Shown: positions 35,527-46,488 of the stretch, piece after piece | Numbering within the stretch: position 1 is the stretch's first letter | Layout: the number at the start of each line of letters is the position of its first letter | NCBI GenBank assembly: GCA_002794775.1 | Contig: NBAY01000013.1 | Coordinates: 722,582-786,581, forward strand | Direction: 5' to 3' | Source: Porodaedalea pini | Lineage: Eukaryota; Basidiomycota; Agaricomycetes; Hymenochaetales; Hymenochaetaceae | Length of the DNA: 64,000 nucleotides | Translations under genes and position numbers: made by a program | Notes under the pieces: generated by a model | Told to the model about the DNA's origin: nothing | What the model saw: only the letters and a program-made list of their open reading frames with translations | Database searches by the model: none

Positions 35527-36263
35527 AGAACTCGTGAGATTCAACAAAGAAGGATGAAACAGAGACAGGTGTAAGCTTATTGACTTTGCTGAGATCCTTG
35601 TCTTGAAGTCAGATCGATGTAATAGAGAGAAGAGAATGATGTGGATGCAGCAGCATGCCGGGGCAATAAATAATCATAGACTGGGTTGTGGTGTATCTCG
35701 TACTTCTGTGTATATAGAAGCCGCCAAGTCATAAGAGTTCATCCGTCACAAGGTGAGGCTTCGGCTTCGCTTCAGTTGCAGAACTCAAGGCTGTTATCAG
35801 CGAATAACGTTGCGGAGAATGTGCGCCACAATGAGTGAGGTTTTTCTTTGATCAGACATGATCAGCTCGGTATATGTCAGTTCAGGTTGCACGGAAGAGG
35901 AGTTCAACTGGCTTGGCGAGTTTGCATTTTCTCACGCCGATCTTCGTGTAGGTCCAATAGTGATACCCAAAATGGATAACGCTATTACAATTTCAAGTTC
36001 TGCATATGATTTCAGATCTATAATTGAGGATTGTGACTGGACCCAAATGGCTAAATTCGGTTGCCCTCGTAGTTTTAATAGGGCAGGACCATGCCGGAGT
36101 AGTCTCGTGTCATAGAACACTTCAGTTTAACCACACCACTGTCTGCCGACGTGTGGGTGATTGGGGTAGGAATATTATGCCACTGTTTGCCTTCTGAAAC
36201 CAGCTCCAACCTTCGACTTCCATTGCAGAGTACTCCAAGCATTCGCGCGAGAACGCATTACAA
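35527..36263. other. Intergenic region upstream of transporter copy 2
   Basis: 740 bp. It contains segments matching the upstream region of copy 1 (gccgatcttcgtgtaggtcc near 35938 and ttcaactggcttggcgag near 35903). No gene recognised. Confidence 0.55.
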
Positions 36264-38350
36264 TCACAACAGGTATCTAAACCCTTTTTTCTGTATACCT
36301 TTCTCCTGTTCTTCCCTCTCCAGCCGCACATTCAAAGTCCGCAAGTGCCAGCTGAACAGCCCAAACATGACTATCGCTACCACTTGCGTCGCAATGCAGA
36401 TCGCGTAGGATTTGCGATATGATGGGCCCCATGTCTTCGGGAAAATATATCTTAAAGATATGAGGTAAGTTCAAGTTCGGATACCACAATGTCAGTAGGT
36501 TAGGAAACTGACGATCCAGCGATGTTTCCCAGCTGTGAGAAGCAGCTAACAAAGGCGAGCGCTATAGCACGCTTTGCAGGTGGCCGAGGAATGGAGTTGC
36601 TGACCCACGCCATTATTACGACGTATCCGCTGAATGTGAATGCCATCAAGAACCTGGAAGCGGTGGATGTGAAATTGGTTAGAGTGCAGTTGCGCAGGAC
36701 CGAGTTACGCACAGAGAAACATAGCGCGCTGCGATATTCATTGTTGACATAGCTATGATGTAGCCGACAATGCCAACGACAAGGGGTCCGGCAATATGGT
36801 AAAATCGTTCGCCTACTTTGTCCGAGTGCCTAGATGATTAAAATACACTGAATACGACGTCTTCCCGAGTCTCGAAACCTGTTGACTGCACACCTTGCAA
36901 CAAGAAAAGCCGCAATAGCAGCCAAAAACCACGGCGGTGCAACAAGAACGAGCGTCACCGTTGTCCCAAACCCAAGCGTGGCGGTCAACGTCGGGAAAAA
37001 AGCATTGAACGACAGTGCGATGACTTCCGATGACAGTGCCACCGCCAACCACCATACTTTCCAGTCACTCAGCGCTTGCCATAATCCACTCCGCTGCTTG
37101 CCTGGTTCCTCTTGATCGCTGACGTTGAGTCCACCATCCTTTTCCATACGCAGCAATGCAAGCTTTCGCTCCAGTGGGGACAACCACCGTGTTGTAGTAG
37201 GAAAGTCTGGGAGAATAAACATTGCTAGGAGTGCGACGACGATTGTCACACTACCTTCAATGAAGAAAAGCCATCTGATGCGTAACGTTGAGCATATAGC
37301 TTTCTTAGAAAACTCGCAATTTGATCAGCGCACCTCCAAGCTGCTCTCCCTAGCTTTCCCTGCATTCCGTCCAGTACTCCTGATGCCAGAAGAGATCCGA
37401 ATGCGTTACTGATAATGTTCCCACAGTAAAGTAAGCATACACGCAATCCTGTGACAGCACCGTTAACCGACGGGTAGGTAACATTAGTAAGGGGGGACTT
37501 AGCCATATGAATTCGGCATACATACCAAGCTCCTCCCGAGTGTACCATTTTGTGAGAAGGAATATAGCCCCGGGGAAGAACGCAGCCTCGACAAACCCTA
37601 GAAAGAAGCGAGTGACAAGTGCACCAACGAAACTTCAAGGCATGTTAACTCAGTTTGATGAATTGTTAATGGTCTTACTCTGTACAGATTCCTGAAAGGA
37701 GTGTGGGTAAATGCATTAGAGATACTCATTGACCACGAACCCGTCAGGATAGAAATCATTCCCCAGATGACCATACAGGCTGGAATGTAGATCGAAGGAC
37801 GTCCAATGTAGTTGAGTAGCATATTCCTGACAGTCTCAAATTTCAGAGCCCAATACATGAGCATATACACGAAAGGAACCGTACGAAGGAATTTGCATAA
37901 TGATATAGCCGACATAGAGAATGCTCAGCAGCGTGTTGAATTCTTGTCCTTTAAGTTTAAGATCTGCCTCAAAGCCCCGAAGACGGGCTGCTCTGTATGT
38001 AAAAATGAGCTTGTAAGCGAACAAGTAAGACGAGTATCGGCTCACGCAGCATTATTTCTGTCGATCTACGTGCCAAAGTCATGAACGACGATGTGAATGA
38101 AGAAACATATAATAGTTCTGGACCCACGTACATAGTTCAGGATATAAATGATGATCATGATTGACATCCTACAGTCCAATTTCCAGAGGAGCTTGCGCTC
38201 GACCTTACGCCGCTCCTCTTGACCGCCAAACTCAGCATCCTCGTCCTTGTCCTCGGATTCTGTGATGCTCGCTTGAAGAACCGGGACGGGAGACTCATAA
38301 ACCGACGTCTTGTCGTCGAGTAAGTCTTTAGGAGATTCGGAGGAGACCAT
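36264..38350 (-). CDS. MFS transporter, anion:cation symporter (Dal5-like), copy 3, more diverged
   Basis: Same family and orientation as the two preceding genes, with the same overall exon layout. It starts MVSSESPKDLLDDK and ends GIQKKGFRYLL. It has the first helix (LLWKLDCRMSIMIIIYILNY), the DRNN microexon (38046-38065), GRPSIYIPACMVIWGMISILTG, LRVCLLYCGNIISNAFGSLL and LPDFPTTTRWLSPLERKLAL. The central loop after the sixth helix is shorter than in copies 1 and 2 (DQEEPGKQRSGLWQALSDWKVWW), lacking the NAEGADESALG-type insert. It is therefore the older member of the cluster, and copies 1 and 2 are the later duplication. Confidence 0.87.
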
Positions 38351-38789
38351 CCTTGCTCGATGAAATCGTTAGGCGCGGTGCAAGGGAAGGCGACAAAGGA
38401 TGGAGGGAGAGCAAGAGCTTCAGAGTACTGACCATGTGGTTCTGGAGCAAGATCACATCCCATTTATCGCCGCAGGAGGAAGATAAGTGACGGCCTTCGC
38501 GAAGCCCTGCCGGTCCGATGGGAAGGCGCCCCGGTCCATACACTGATACAGTCACGAGAAGAACCTTGCGTTTGGCGCTCGGAGAGATAGTAGTCTTAAT
38601 ATTCGTGCCAAGATAACGCTTCATCTAGATTTCGGTCCGGAAATTTGAGATAACTGCAAAAGAGCGTGTGCACACATGAAGATGACCCAGGTAATTTCAA
38701 AAGCGTGAAAGCTCGTGAGGAAAATCAAGAATATCGCTCATTGCGCATATATGTCATTAAGTTACAGACGGCGAAATAGAGATCACCTG
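38351..38789. other. Intergenic spacer
   Basis: 440 bp upstream of transporter copy 3 and downstream of the TMA17-like gene. No feature recognised. Confidence 0.5.
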
Positions 38790-39310
38790 CTATAGGTATA
38801 CCCCATCATCTGCCGTCTCTTCCTCTGCAGGTTCTGGGTTGATGTCATCGTCAACTGTGGACGAGTCTTGCGACAGTCGTACAGGTGCAGTTACTTCTCC
38901 GCCACCGCCATTTTCTGGATCATAGTGGGCGCTCCTCGTATTGACGCCCTGCTCCTCTAGAGCCAACTTCAACATGCTTATTCGTTCATTCTGCGACGCA
39001 CTGCAAAACCAGCGAGTCAGTTTCGAGTCTGCAGACCTTGAGTATGCTCACATAACACCTTCATTCTCCCTTATCACCTCCAAGAGCTCGCGGTCCTCTT
39101 CAGAAGAACCAGTAAGGTGTACATTGAGCTCGACTTGTGTGCGATTCAGATGATACAGCGAGTTTTCCAGACGCGATATCTCTGTGAGGGCGTTCACATT
39201 GCGATAGCAATCGATAGCGCGAGCAAATAACCTTTTGTTATTGTGGGTATCTCCAGTTCACGAGCTTGGGCGAATGTGAAGGGCTGTGCGTGTTTCGGCG
39301 TGTAGTCCAT
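38790..39310 (-). CDS. TMA17: TMA17/ADC17-like proteasome assembly chaperone
   Basis: Yeast Tma17 (Adc17) is a small stress-induced chaperone that helps Rpt6-Rpt3 pairing in assembly of the 19S regulatory particle. The spliced product (three exons, about 135 aa) begins MDYTPKHAQPFTFAQARELE and carries the two conserved helices of the family: EISRLENSLYHLNRTQVEL and, after a loop, VIRENEGVMASQNERISMLK, matching the yeast pattern E-x3-ENS-x2-HL-x-RS and RENE-x-V-x5-ER-x2-x-L. The tail is acidic. Introns have normal donors (gttatt and gtgagc) and restore phase. The ATG at 39310 sits 144 bp from the divergent TSPO-like gene. The call rests on pattern recall, not on an alignment. Confidence 0.6.
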
Positions 39311-39454
39311 ATTCAAAGCATAACAAAGAGGCGACGCAGACTTCCTAGTGATGGTATCGGCAATCATTCGGATCACTTAATGATGTCATCGTCACCCACT
39401 TTCAAAACGTTCATCAAGTCCGAGAGCATTTTAACTTGACTCTCAACAACCACC
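39311..39454. promoter_or_regulatory. Bidirectional promoter, TMA17-like and TSPO-like genes
   Basis: Only 144 bp separate two divergent ATGs, so the two 5' UTRs and core promoters must share this stretch. It contains tgatgtcatcgtcac-like sequence near 39380 resembling a CRE/ATF-type site; that reading is speculative. Confidence 0.5.
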
Positions 39455-40296
39455 ATGGCTACCTTCGACCCATTCCCTAACCTGCTTCTTTCTATTGCTC
39501 GCAGCCCGGCCACAGCCGTTGGCCTTCCGCTCGCCGCGGGCATCCTGAGCGGTTTGCCAACCAGGAAAGCTGTTCAAGGACTTTGGTACAAGGTATGCAG
39601 ACTCTTGGCTGTCCAAACTTTTTTGTATTTTGATGAGAGTGAACTAAATGACTTCAGAGCCTTCAATCTCCTCCCGGAAGCCACCTAATCAAGCCTTTCC
39701 GGTTGCATGGTCCCTGCTCTACATGGGTATGTTCCTGTTCGGAAGCATACATAATTCAGGCTATTGAGAAATTTCTCTAGGCATGGGATACGCGTCGCAT
39801 CTAGCTGTGAAAGCATATGACTTGAACCTGACCCCATCCTCTCAGTATGCTTTTCCAGTTTGATTCCGTACTTTCCTCCGTACTGACTTAATGCCTATTT
39901 AGAGCGGATGCAGCTCTCGGGCTGAAGCTATACTATGCCCAGCTTGGGCTCAACTTGCTTTGGACACCGCTGTTTTTCGTAGCCAAGAGGGTGAGCCCCT
40001 TTTTCTTACTGACCTGCCGACTTCGTTGTGTACTGATTTGCATCAGCCTGGTCTGGCACTTATTGACATCACTGCACTCACTGGAACCGTGGTGTACCTC
40101 ACTGTACGTGCAAACATCTCCTTCCGCACCCTCAACACTCGCTTACATCTTCCAATAGAAACTGCTGCACGGGCCTACGGATGGTGCATCCACCTATGTT
40201 CTCGCACCGTACTGTGTTTGGCTCGGCCTAGCTTCATACCTGAACGCGGGAATGTGGTGGATGAACAGGAACAAGAACGTTCCCAAGACAGACTAA
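39455..40296 (+). CDS. TSPO/MBR-family (translocator, tryptophan-rich sensory) protein
   Basis: TSPO proteins are small five-helix membrane proteins that bind porphyrins and sterols, in mitochondria or the ER/secretory pathway. The spliced product (six exons) shows the family landmarks in order: a first helix ending in PTRKAVQGLWY, KPPNQAFPVAWSLLYMGMGYAS, LKLYYAQLGLNLLWTPLFF, IDITALTGTVVYLT, and APYCVWLGLASYLNAGMWWMN, ending NKNVPKTD. Introns split phase correctly, with the acceptor at 39659 chosen because it gives the PPNQAFPVAW reading. Length of about 180 aa is normal. It is convergent with FEX, with stops 50 bp apart, so the 3' UTRs probably overlap. Confidence 0.88.
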
Positions 40297-40346
40297 ACCC
40301 GGGACTCCGTACTGTATTAAGCCGGTAAAGCAATGATTAATGTTAT

Positions 40347-42038
40347 TCAAGCATATGTGCACATCCGACTGTCATCTATATTTCCTCCCCACCAAGATGA
40401 ACCCAAAATAATAAGCAAGAGCAACTGGCTAACACCCCAGCTGAGCCCAACATACAACCACGCTTTCTTCGTCCTGAGTGCCCCCACTTCAACCGCAAAA
40501 GTGCTTACAGTAGTAAGACACCCACAGTATCCATCCATCAGACCTTGCAGAATCGCACATCCGTTCTGTGAAGGCAGCGTCGGTGTGCGTTGTAGTATAT
40601 GGAACACGCCGAGAAGAGCAGTACCCGCTGTGTTCGCGACGAATGTCCCGAGTGGGAAGAGCTTGAGGAGCGGCGTGAGCTTCGTCGCGAGGAGATATCG
40701 CGTGAGCGTGCCCGGGAAGGAGAATAGTAGAGCGGCGGTCGCTTGATGCCGAAACGCGGGGGAGGTCTTGAAGTACACCGGGATCGTGGCTACATACATG
40801 AGGACGGAGACTATTCTGAAGATGAAGCGAGCGGAGACGGAGGCACGTCTAACGCGCGGGAAGCGGCGGGACACTGGACGCGAGAGATGGAGGCCGAGAG
40901 TTACAGCGGAGAGCGAGATGGCCAGAGTAAATATAGTTTTGGCGAGGCCATCGATAACCTACTCAGGCACATCCGCATTTGTAGTGTTCAGCAGAATGGA
41001 GGAAAGAGAGGAGCTCACGTCACGAAACCAGTCCCGGTCCGCATGCCCTGTGTTTGCCCATGAGATGAATACGTCGAATTGCCAGCTTGAGAAAGTTGTT
41101 AGAGATCCACAGAATCCTACGCACAATATAGGACGAGCTCAGTAAGCCATGTATATGCCATAATAAATAACAAGAGATACCCGTGGTAAGTGCGGTATAC
41201 AACGGCCCATAGCTTTACCAACCTGAGTCAATTCAGGATTGAAACAGAATCAAACAAACACGAACGCACTAAGCACCAATCTGTTCCCTGAGGCCTAACG
41301 AGAAACCCATAACCAGGCATCCTGCCGCCTGCACCCATGCCAGAGGGAAAATTGAATGCTCATCGTAGTTCGTGATGGCGAGCAAACCCAGGCGCGCAAG
41401 CACGCCAAAGATGGAGCCGGGAATGAGAGAGGTAATGACGGGGAGCGCGAGCGGTGCGTACACCTTTGGTGGACCTTCCTTCTCGGATGCTGGAAGTGCA
41501 CCCTCTTCCACTTCTACTTCATCGGGGGGCTGGGGGATGCTGAAGAGTGATTCAGCGTCTTCCACTCGCTCACGTTCTTGTCGAGGGGACTCGATGGCAT
41601 CTGCAATGTGGTCCGACATTCGTCGTTCCCCATCCTCAAGGTCGCTATTACTCCTGGTGAGCAGCATGAACGGCGGATACTCCTTCGGCGGGTTTCCCTG
41701 CGTGGGTGATGGGAATGCACCCTCTTCCACTTCAGCTTTGTCGGGAGGCTGGGAGACGTTAAGGAGTAACTCGGCATCATTGAGTCGCTCTCGTTCTTGT
41801 CGAGGGGATTCGATGGTGCTTGCGATCTGGCTCGGTCTTCGCTGCCGCACTGGTTGTTCCCTCCTCTCGTGGTCGCCATTAGTCCTGGCGAGGACATTAG
41901 CAAATCAGAGAATGCACAAGAGAGCATTAGTACTTACAGCCCCGGCGGCTTTTCATGTATGGGCTCCTGTACCGCGTATTTTTCTAATTCACTTTCGTTC
42001 GTCGACGAACTAGTACTCGCCTTCTCAGCCAAAGGCAT
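40347..42038 (-). CDS. FEX1: Fluoride export protein FEX (double CrcB domain)
   Basis: FEX is the plasma-membrane fluoride channel that protects fungi from environmental fluoride; eukaryotic FEX is a single chain with two CrcB-like halves. The first half has SLIPGSIFGVLARLGLLA and AWVQAAGCLVMGFSLG; the second has LLFSFPGTLTRYLLATKL, GTFVANTAGTALLGVFH (the GN/T-rich pore motif) and GLMDGYCGCLTTVSTFAVEV (the Phe-box region). The gene has several introns. The N-terminus is an unusually long cytosolic tail containing a duplicated ~75-aa segment. The start is the ATG at 42038; the frame is open upstream only from GTG. The divergent TSC10 gene starts 120 bp away. Confidence 0.9.
41430..41835 (-). 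repeat. Duplicated N-terminal tail segment of FEX
   Basis: Two tandem segments encode related stretches: RRPSQIASTIESPRQERERL followed by NDAELLLNVSQPPDKAEVEEG, and RRMSDHIADAIESPRQERERV followed by EDAESLFSIPQPPDEVEVEEG. Period is about 240 bp. The duplicate is visible in DNA and protein. Confidence 0.85.
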
Positions 42039-42158
42039 ACATATGGCGCCTGAGCTGAGAGGTCGACTGCTGTTGGACGGCTCCAGATGCAGAGTGTCGC
42101 TGATCGTGATAGAGTTCAAATTAGGATCGGCGTTCACACCGGTGCTCTTCAGAGCACC
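42039..42158. promoter_or_regulatory. Bidirectional promoter, FEX and TSC10
   Basis: 120 bp between two divergent start codons. No TATA box is seen; the region is GC-rich and must hold both 5' UTRs or overlap them with coding sequence. Confidence 0.5.
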
Positions 42159-43437
42159 ATGACATTGACGCTTCCCGTTATTCTTACTGTCTTAGTTCTC
42201 TTGCTCATAGGTGTCGCATCCGCCGAATATTTGGGTATTAAGTTCAAGAGAAAAGAGCAATGGAACCCGAGGTATAGAGTTGAGTCTGGATTCGAAATTT
42301 TCATTAGTTTCTAACTAAACATGCATATGAGCAGCATTGTTATGTTACAGGCGGTTCTTCCGGACTTGGTCTAGCTCTAGCAGTGCTCCTCACAAAGAAA
42401 GGGGCAGATGTATCAATAGTCGCCCGTAATAAAGACAGACTAGCCACTGCGCTCGAGGAGCTTGAGGTATACCACTCTTCCTCGCGCCGAGTCTGCCGCA
42501 TTGACGGAGTTATTTCAGAATGCCAGGCAAACGCCAAATCAGCTTCTCTACGCGTACTCCTACGACCTAAGCAATGAATTGGAGGCGAAAGAAGCTCTCT
42601 TCGAGGCCTGTAAGCCGCATGAAGGCCGAAGTCCGGACGCAGTGTTTCTATGCGCTGGGAAATCGACACCGGGATTCTTCTTGCAACAGAATGAAGCCAG
42701 TCTAAGAAAAGGCATGGATGATGTCTACTGGGTCTCTGTGTGGTCAGCACTCGTAAGATTATTTGCTGACTTGGACAGTCATCTTAGTTTCTGATGGATT
42801 CGCAAGGCAGCAGCAAAGCATATGGTCTCGAATCATTATAACGGAAAACTGATATTCGTCTCATCAATACTTGGATATATGTCCATTGTCGGATATTCCT
42901 CATATTCTCCAGCCAAATGGGCGCTTAGAGGTAAGGAACCATGATCTTCTGAAGAAGGGCTGCACTGACCTTGGAATCAAGGTTTTGCAGAGACCTTACG
43001 CTCGGAATTCATTCTGTACGGCATCGACGTGCATATCTTCTTCCCGCGTTCTATATATAGCCCGGGATACGACGAGGAGAACAAGACGAAGCCGGAAATC
43101 ACCCTCAAGATCGAAAAGACGGACGTAGGCCTGACTCCGGAGCAGGCGGCTGTCGGCCTGCTACATGGCGTGCAGAGCGGACACTTTCATATTACAGCAG
43201 ATACTCTATGTAATATATTCCGCGCAACGACGCGGGGTGCGACGCCGAGCAATAGCTATGCGCTTGACACCTTTTACAACCTAATAGGCTGGGTGCGTTT
43301 TTTGGATAGGTTTGCGGCATACGGGTGCTGACGAGTTTTACTAGATAGGAATACCAATCTGGCGTCGGTCTGTGGACGCTCAAGTTCGAAGGTACGCTGA
43401 TGCGCACCGCGAGTTTATCGAAGCGCAGCAGGCGTAG
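42159..43437 (+). CDS. TSC10: 3-Ketosphinganine (3-ketodihydrosphingosine) reductase
   Basis: TSC10 reduces 3-ketosphinganine to dihydrosphingosine with NADPH, the second step of sphingolipid synthesis, at the ER. The product begins with a hydrophobic anchor (LPVILTVLVLLLIGVASAEY), then the short-chain dehydrogenase nucleotide motif VTGGSSGLGLALAVLLTKKG, ARNKDRL, FLCAGKSTPGFF, the catalytic Ser region LIFVSSILGYMSIVGYSSY with the YSPAK (Y-x3-K) motif, and FAETLRSEFILYGIDVHIFF-type sequence. Exon 1 is 42159-42278 and exon 2 is 42335-42466, with a GTTGAG donor that gives the only in-phase join to the Gly-rich motif. The short C-terminal exon after the intron near 43345 ends EAQQA. Confidence 0.9.
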
Positions 43438-44011
43438 CATTCGGCTGACGGAGACAATGTTACGGAGCATCCGTAGAGACGACCAGAGGACTTTTCTCAA
43501 ACACGACCTTCAAGTAGACTGTCTCTTCACCTTGCACATCATTGATGCAACCCATCAGCCGGACCCGCTCGGTCGCTGACGGAAGGCTGTTTATGAAATA
43601 TTCATGGACGAGTTACAGAAGCGGAAACATGTACATATGCATGTCCGAAGAAAGCGAAGCCCTGCCGGAGTGTGATAACCCTGAGGCGGCGCATTATAAT
43701 CCCGGTATATCGCTCTTGGTCGTTGCCATTAGGCTACGCAGAGCTGGAGGTACGAACCCTACTGCCTTGGTATACTTCAGACCTGGATGTAAGATGAGAG
43801 ACGAGACGATTTTTCCACGGTGAATAAATACGGAAAATCGTGTTGAGGGCCGGCGCGCCGCGCGTCTCGGAGCTGTCGGCAGATCTTGATTCTCTGTTGG
43901 GCAAAGCTCCCGTGTCCTCAAATACACTTGCGATTCGGTATGCCATTTAGTCCCTCCGCTAGAGCCCGGGGCTAATCCTCTTCCCTCAACACGCCCGCTG
44001 TGTCGTCGGTC
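43438..44011. other. Intergenic region
   Basis: 570 bp between TSC10 and the DUF7704 gene. It holds short unsupported ORFs only. The GC-rich ggccggcgcgccgcg near 43850 marks the start of the promoter of the next gene. Confidence 0.5.
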
Positions 44012-44594
44012 ATGGCTCCACGCTCAGCGATCCCGACGTTCTACTACGTCCTCTTCGGCGTGTACGAGCCGCTGCTGACCGTCACGGGCTTCCTCGGTGC
44101 CATCGCGGACCCCAAAAAGGCGCGTCTCTAATTCCGCTCGCCTCGTACCACATTGCTTATCATCCTCATCCTCACAGACGCATGACGGTCAGGCTCCCTG
44201 GCCGCACGAGCCACCAAAGGATCTCCCGCTCGCGACGCAGGTGACGATCCTGCAGCTCGCGCACGTCTGCGGGCTCATCGGCGTTATCAACGCCTTTGTG
44301 CTGCATGCTTGCAAGCGACACCTTGCGTTCTCGCCTGCACTGCAAGAAAAAATTGTGCGTGCTCTCCTAGCGCCGCTGGTGGTTGGCGACGTGCTGCATA
44401 TCGGCGTAACGCTCTGGGCACTCGGAGAGAGCAGGTGGGATGTGCGAAATTGGAGCGCGCTGCTATGGACTACACTCTTGCTAGGGATGACACTGTTTGT
44501 GCCGAGGATCATGTGGCATTTGGGAATCTGGCGGTATGTGCACGAACGAGACGGACAGAAGAGCAGTGGAGTGGATACGATAAAGACGGAGTGA
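44012..44594 (+). CDS. DUF7704-type four-helix membrane protein
   Basis: A small predicted integral membrane protein of unknown function, common in fungi. Exon 1 (44012-44119) encodes FYYVLFGVYEPLLTVTGFLG and ends DPKK; after an intron the reading resumes THDGQAPWPHEPPKDLPLAT, then hydrophobic helices (ILQLAHVCGLIGVINAFVL, ALLAPLVVGDVLHIGVTLWAL, SALLWTTLLLGMTLFVPRIM). The order of a YEP motif near the first helix, a PWP segment and a late D-x2-H motif is what I know of this family. The only phase-consistent splice uses a GC donor (AAG|GCGCGT) with a normal AG acceptor at 44178. Confidence 0.75.
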
Positions 44595-44969
44595 GGAGCT
44601 TGTTCTCTACTGTAATGATAAATGATAAAATTATCATATTCGCAATGTTGTGGACTAGATTGTTGAAACGTGAAAAGCAAACCCGGTATGCTTGAAGTCA
44701 TTGGCTAGCTTGGTACCTATGAGAGAAAGAGTGTATCAGATAGGCCAAAATGAGTATAATAGAAGGGCCAAGAAAGCGTCATATTAGATCAAGAAAGATT
44801 CACTGGGAACCACCGCACGCTGGACAAAACCAGTTGTATTGTGAGGGTTCCCTCGACCATTCGTTTTATTCATTCGAAAGAGAAGAGGCACTAGTCAAAA
44901 AGACTCACTTCAAACGTCTGAGATGAAGACGGGACCCGTAACTCTCGATGAGGTTGTCGAGCTAATCCC
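44595..44969. other. Convergent spacer
   Basis: 375 bp, AT-rich, between the DUF7704 gene and COX18, both ending here. No feature recognised. Confidence 0.5.
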
Positions 44970-46270
44970 TCATGACTTAAATTTCTTCGTTCTGAGAGGT
45001 GATGGTAAAGGATGTTTCGGCGGTTGGGGAGACGGCCGTTCAAGAAGACGCGATCGCCTTGCTGTCCGTCGAGCGTCCCACCAGTTGAAGCCCCACGATT
45101 GGAACAGACCAAACGTCGCCGAAGAAAGCCAGTACACAATCACGGACTGCCCCAATACCGATAGTAAGCATGATATCCGAATAGAAAAGACGCCGAGGCG
45201 CGAACGTACCCCATCCACCATTACACCAATTACGATTCTCAGTACTGAGAAAATGCGAAGGCTGCCCTGCACAATGTTCTTCGTTCTCGGCCTAACCACC
45301 ACGCCTTCCTCGCGCTTGCGCGCGTCTGCTTCCCCTTGCCGCGCCTCGATTTCCGCGGTACGCGCCGCGCGCTCCGCACCAACGAACCATCCAGCGGTCT
45401 CGACGTTCGCGAGCGTTACGAGGCCGAGCGCAACAGGGAGAGCGCCTGTTGGATCTGGCCGTGCAAGGGAGGTGAGCGTGAGGAACTCCTCGTCGTCGAG
45501 TGGCGTGGGCCGTGCTGCGACAGAAGAGAAGAGCGCGGTCGAGAGGACGAAGAGCGGGAGTTGGGAGACGGCGGGGATGAGCATCGTCATCGCGGGCGAG
45601 CATGCATGTTCTGCAAAGAGCTCTTTTTGGCGGATTCCAAGCTGCAGGGAAACTCGCAGTCAATAAATGCGCTTTTATAAAGATGAAAAGTTACAACGCA
45701 CTGCGCGTTTCAGTCGGTCAAGATGTTCTTTCCTGAACTCTTCGATCCCGCGCTTTCCGTAGCCTGCAAATTTCATCTCGTTCGCTATCCGAATAGCAGC
45801 CTCTTTCCTGTATGCCCTGAGCTCAGGAAGTGCGTCTTCTTCGAGGCGCCATTGCCGTTTCTTTGCCTATAATAGACAGGTCCTTTAGTATATACTTAAG
45901 TTCCAGACAAGACAGAAACAGAGGTGCTGACCCAGATAGAGAACGGTAGTGTGAAGATCATACGCGTGATTACGGTGGTGAGGATGATTGTAGATGCATA
46001 GGGTGGGAGGGTAACTGGCCATGGTAGCGCAAGGGCAAGATCGAGGAACCCCTCTCTAAGAGGTTGCAGGCCTGCCGTCCATAATGTTCGGCGGAGTGGA
46101 CCTCGAGAAAAACGATGCTGGCACGAAGCGAGAGGAAGACGAGACGAGGATAGAGGTCCCTGGATGCTCTGCGTCGTGATGGCATAACGGCGAGCAGCAA
46201 GCATGACTTTTGTAGACACGCGTACGGCGCGAAAACGCGTGAATTGAAGCTGACTTTGACGGGATGTCAT
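44970..46270 (-). CDS. COX18: COX18-like mitochondrial inner-membrane insertase
   Basis: COX18 (Oxa1/YidC family) exports the C-tail of Cox2 across the inner mitochondrial membrane during cytochrome oxidase assembly. The product starts MTSRQSQLQFTRFRAVR, a basic amphipathic presequence, then has LALALPWPVTLPPYASTIIL followed by TTVITRMIFTLPFSIW (first family helix), the basic coiled segment AKKRQWRLEEDALPELRAYR, LKRALGIRQKELFAEHACSP, MTMLIPAVSQLPLFVLSTAL, and later helices LPVALGLVTLANVETAGWF and CLLSVLGQSVIVYWLSSATF. Introns lie near 45870-45895 and 45610-45690. The ATG at 46270 was chosen because the upstream frame begins only with GTG. The lysine-rich end fits a matrix-facing tail. Confidence 0.85.
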
Positions 46271-46488
46271 CACACGCAATTTTACTCCAGCGAGATCGTT
46301 CTTTTCTCTCACTCACAAAAAAGATAAAGCATACAGAATTGAGAGCATAAAGAGCATGACATAGCGTTTGTTAAGAGATATGGTAACAAGTCATAGGAAT
46401 ATGCAGTTGGAACAACGCGCTGCGCCATGAAACCCTCGACTCTTCAACTCCCAAAGCCCAAGCCTACAACATCCCACCAGAACGCCGC

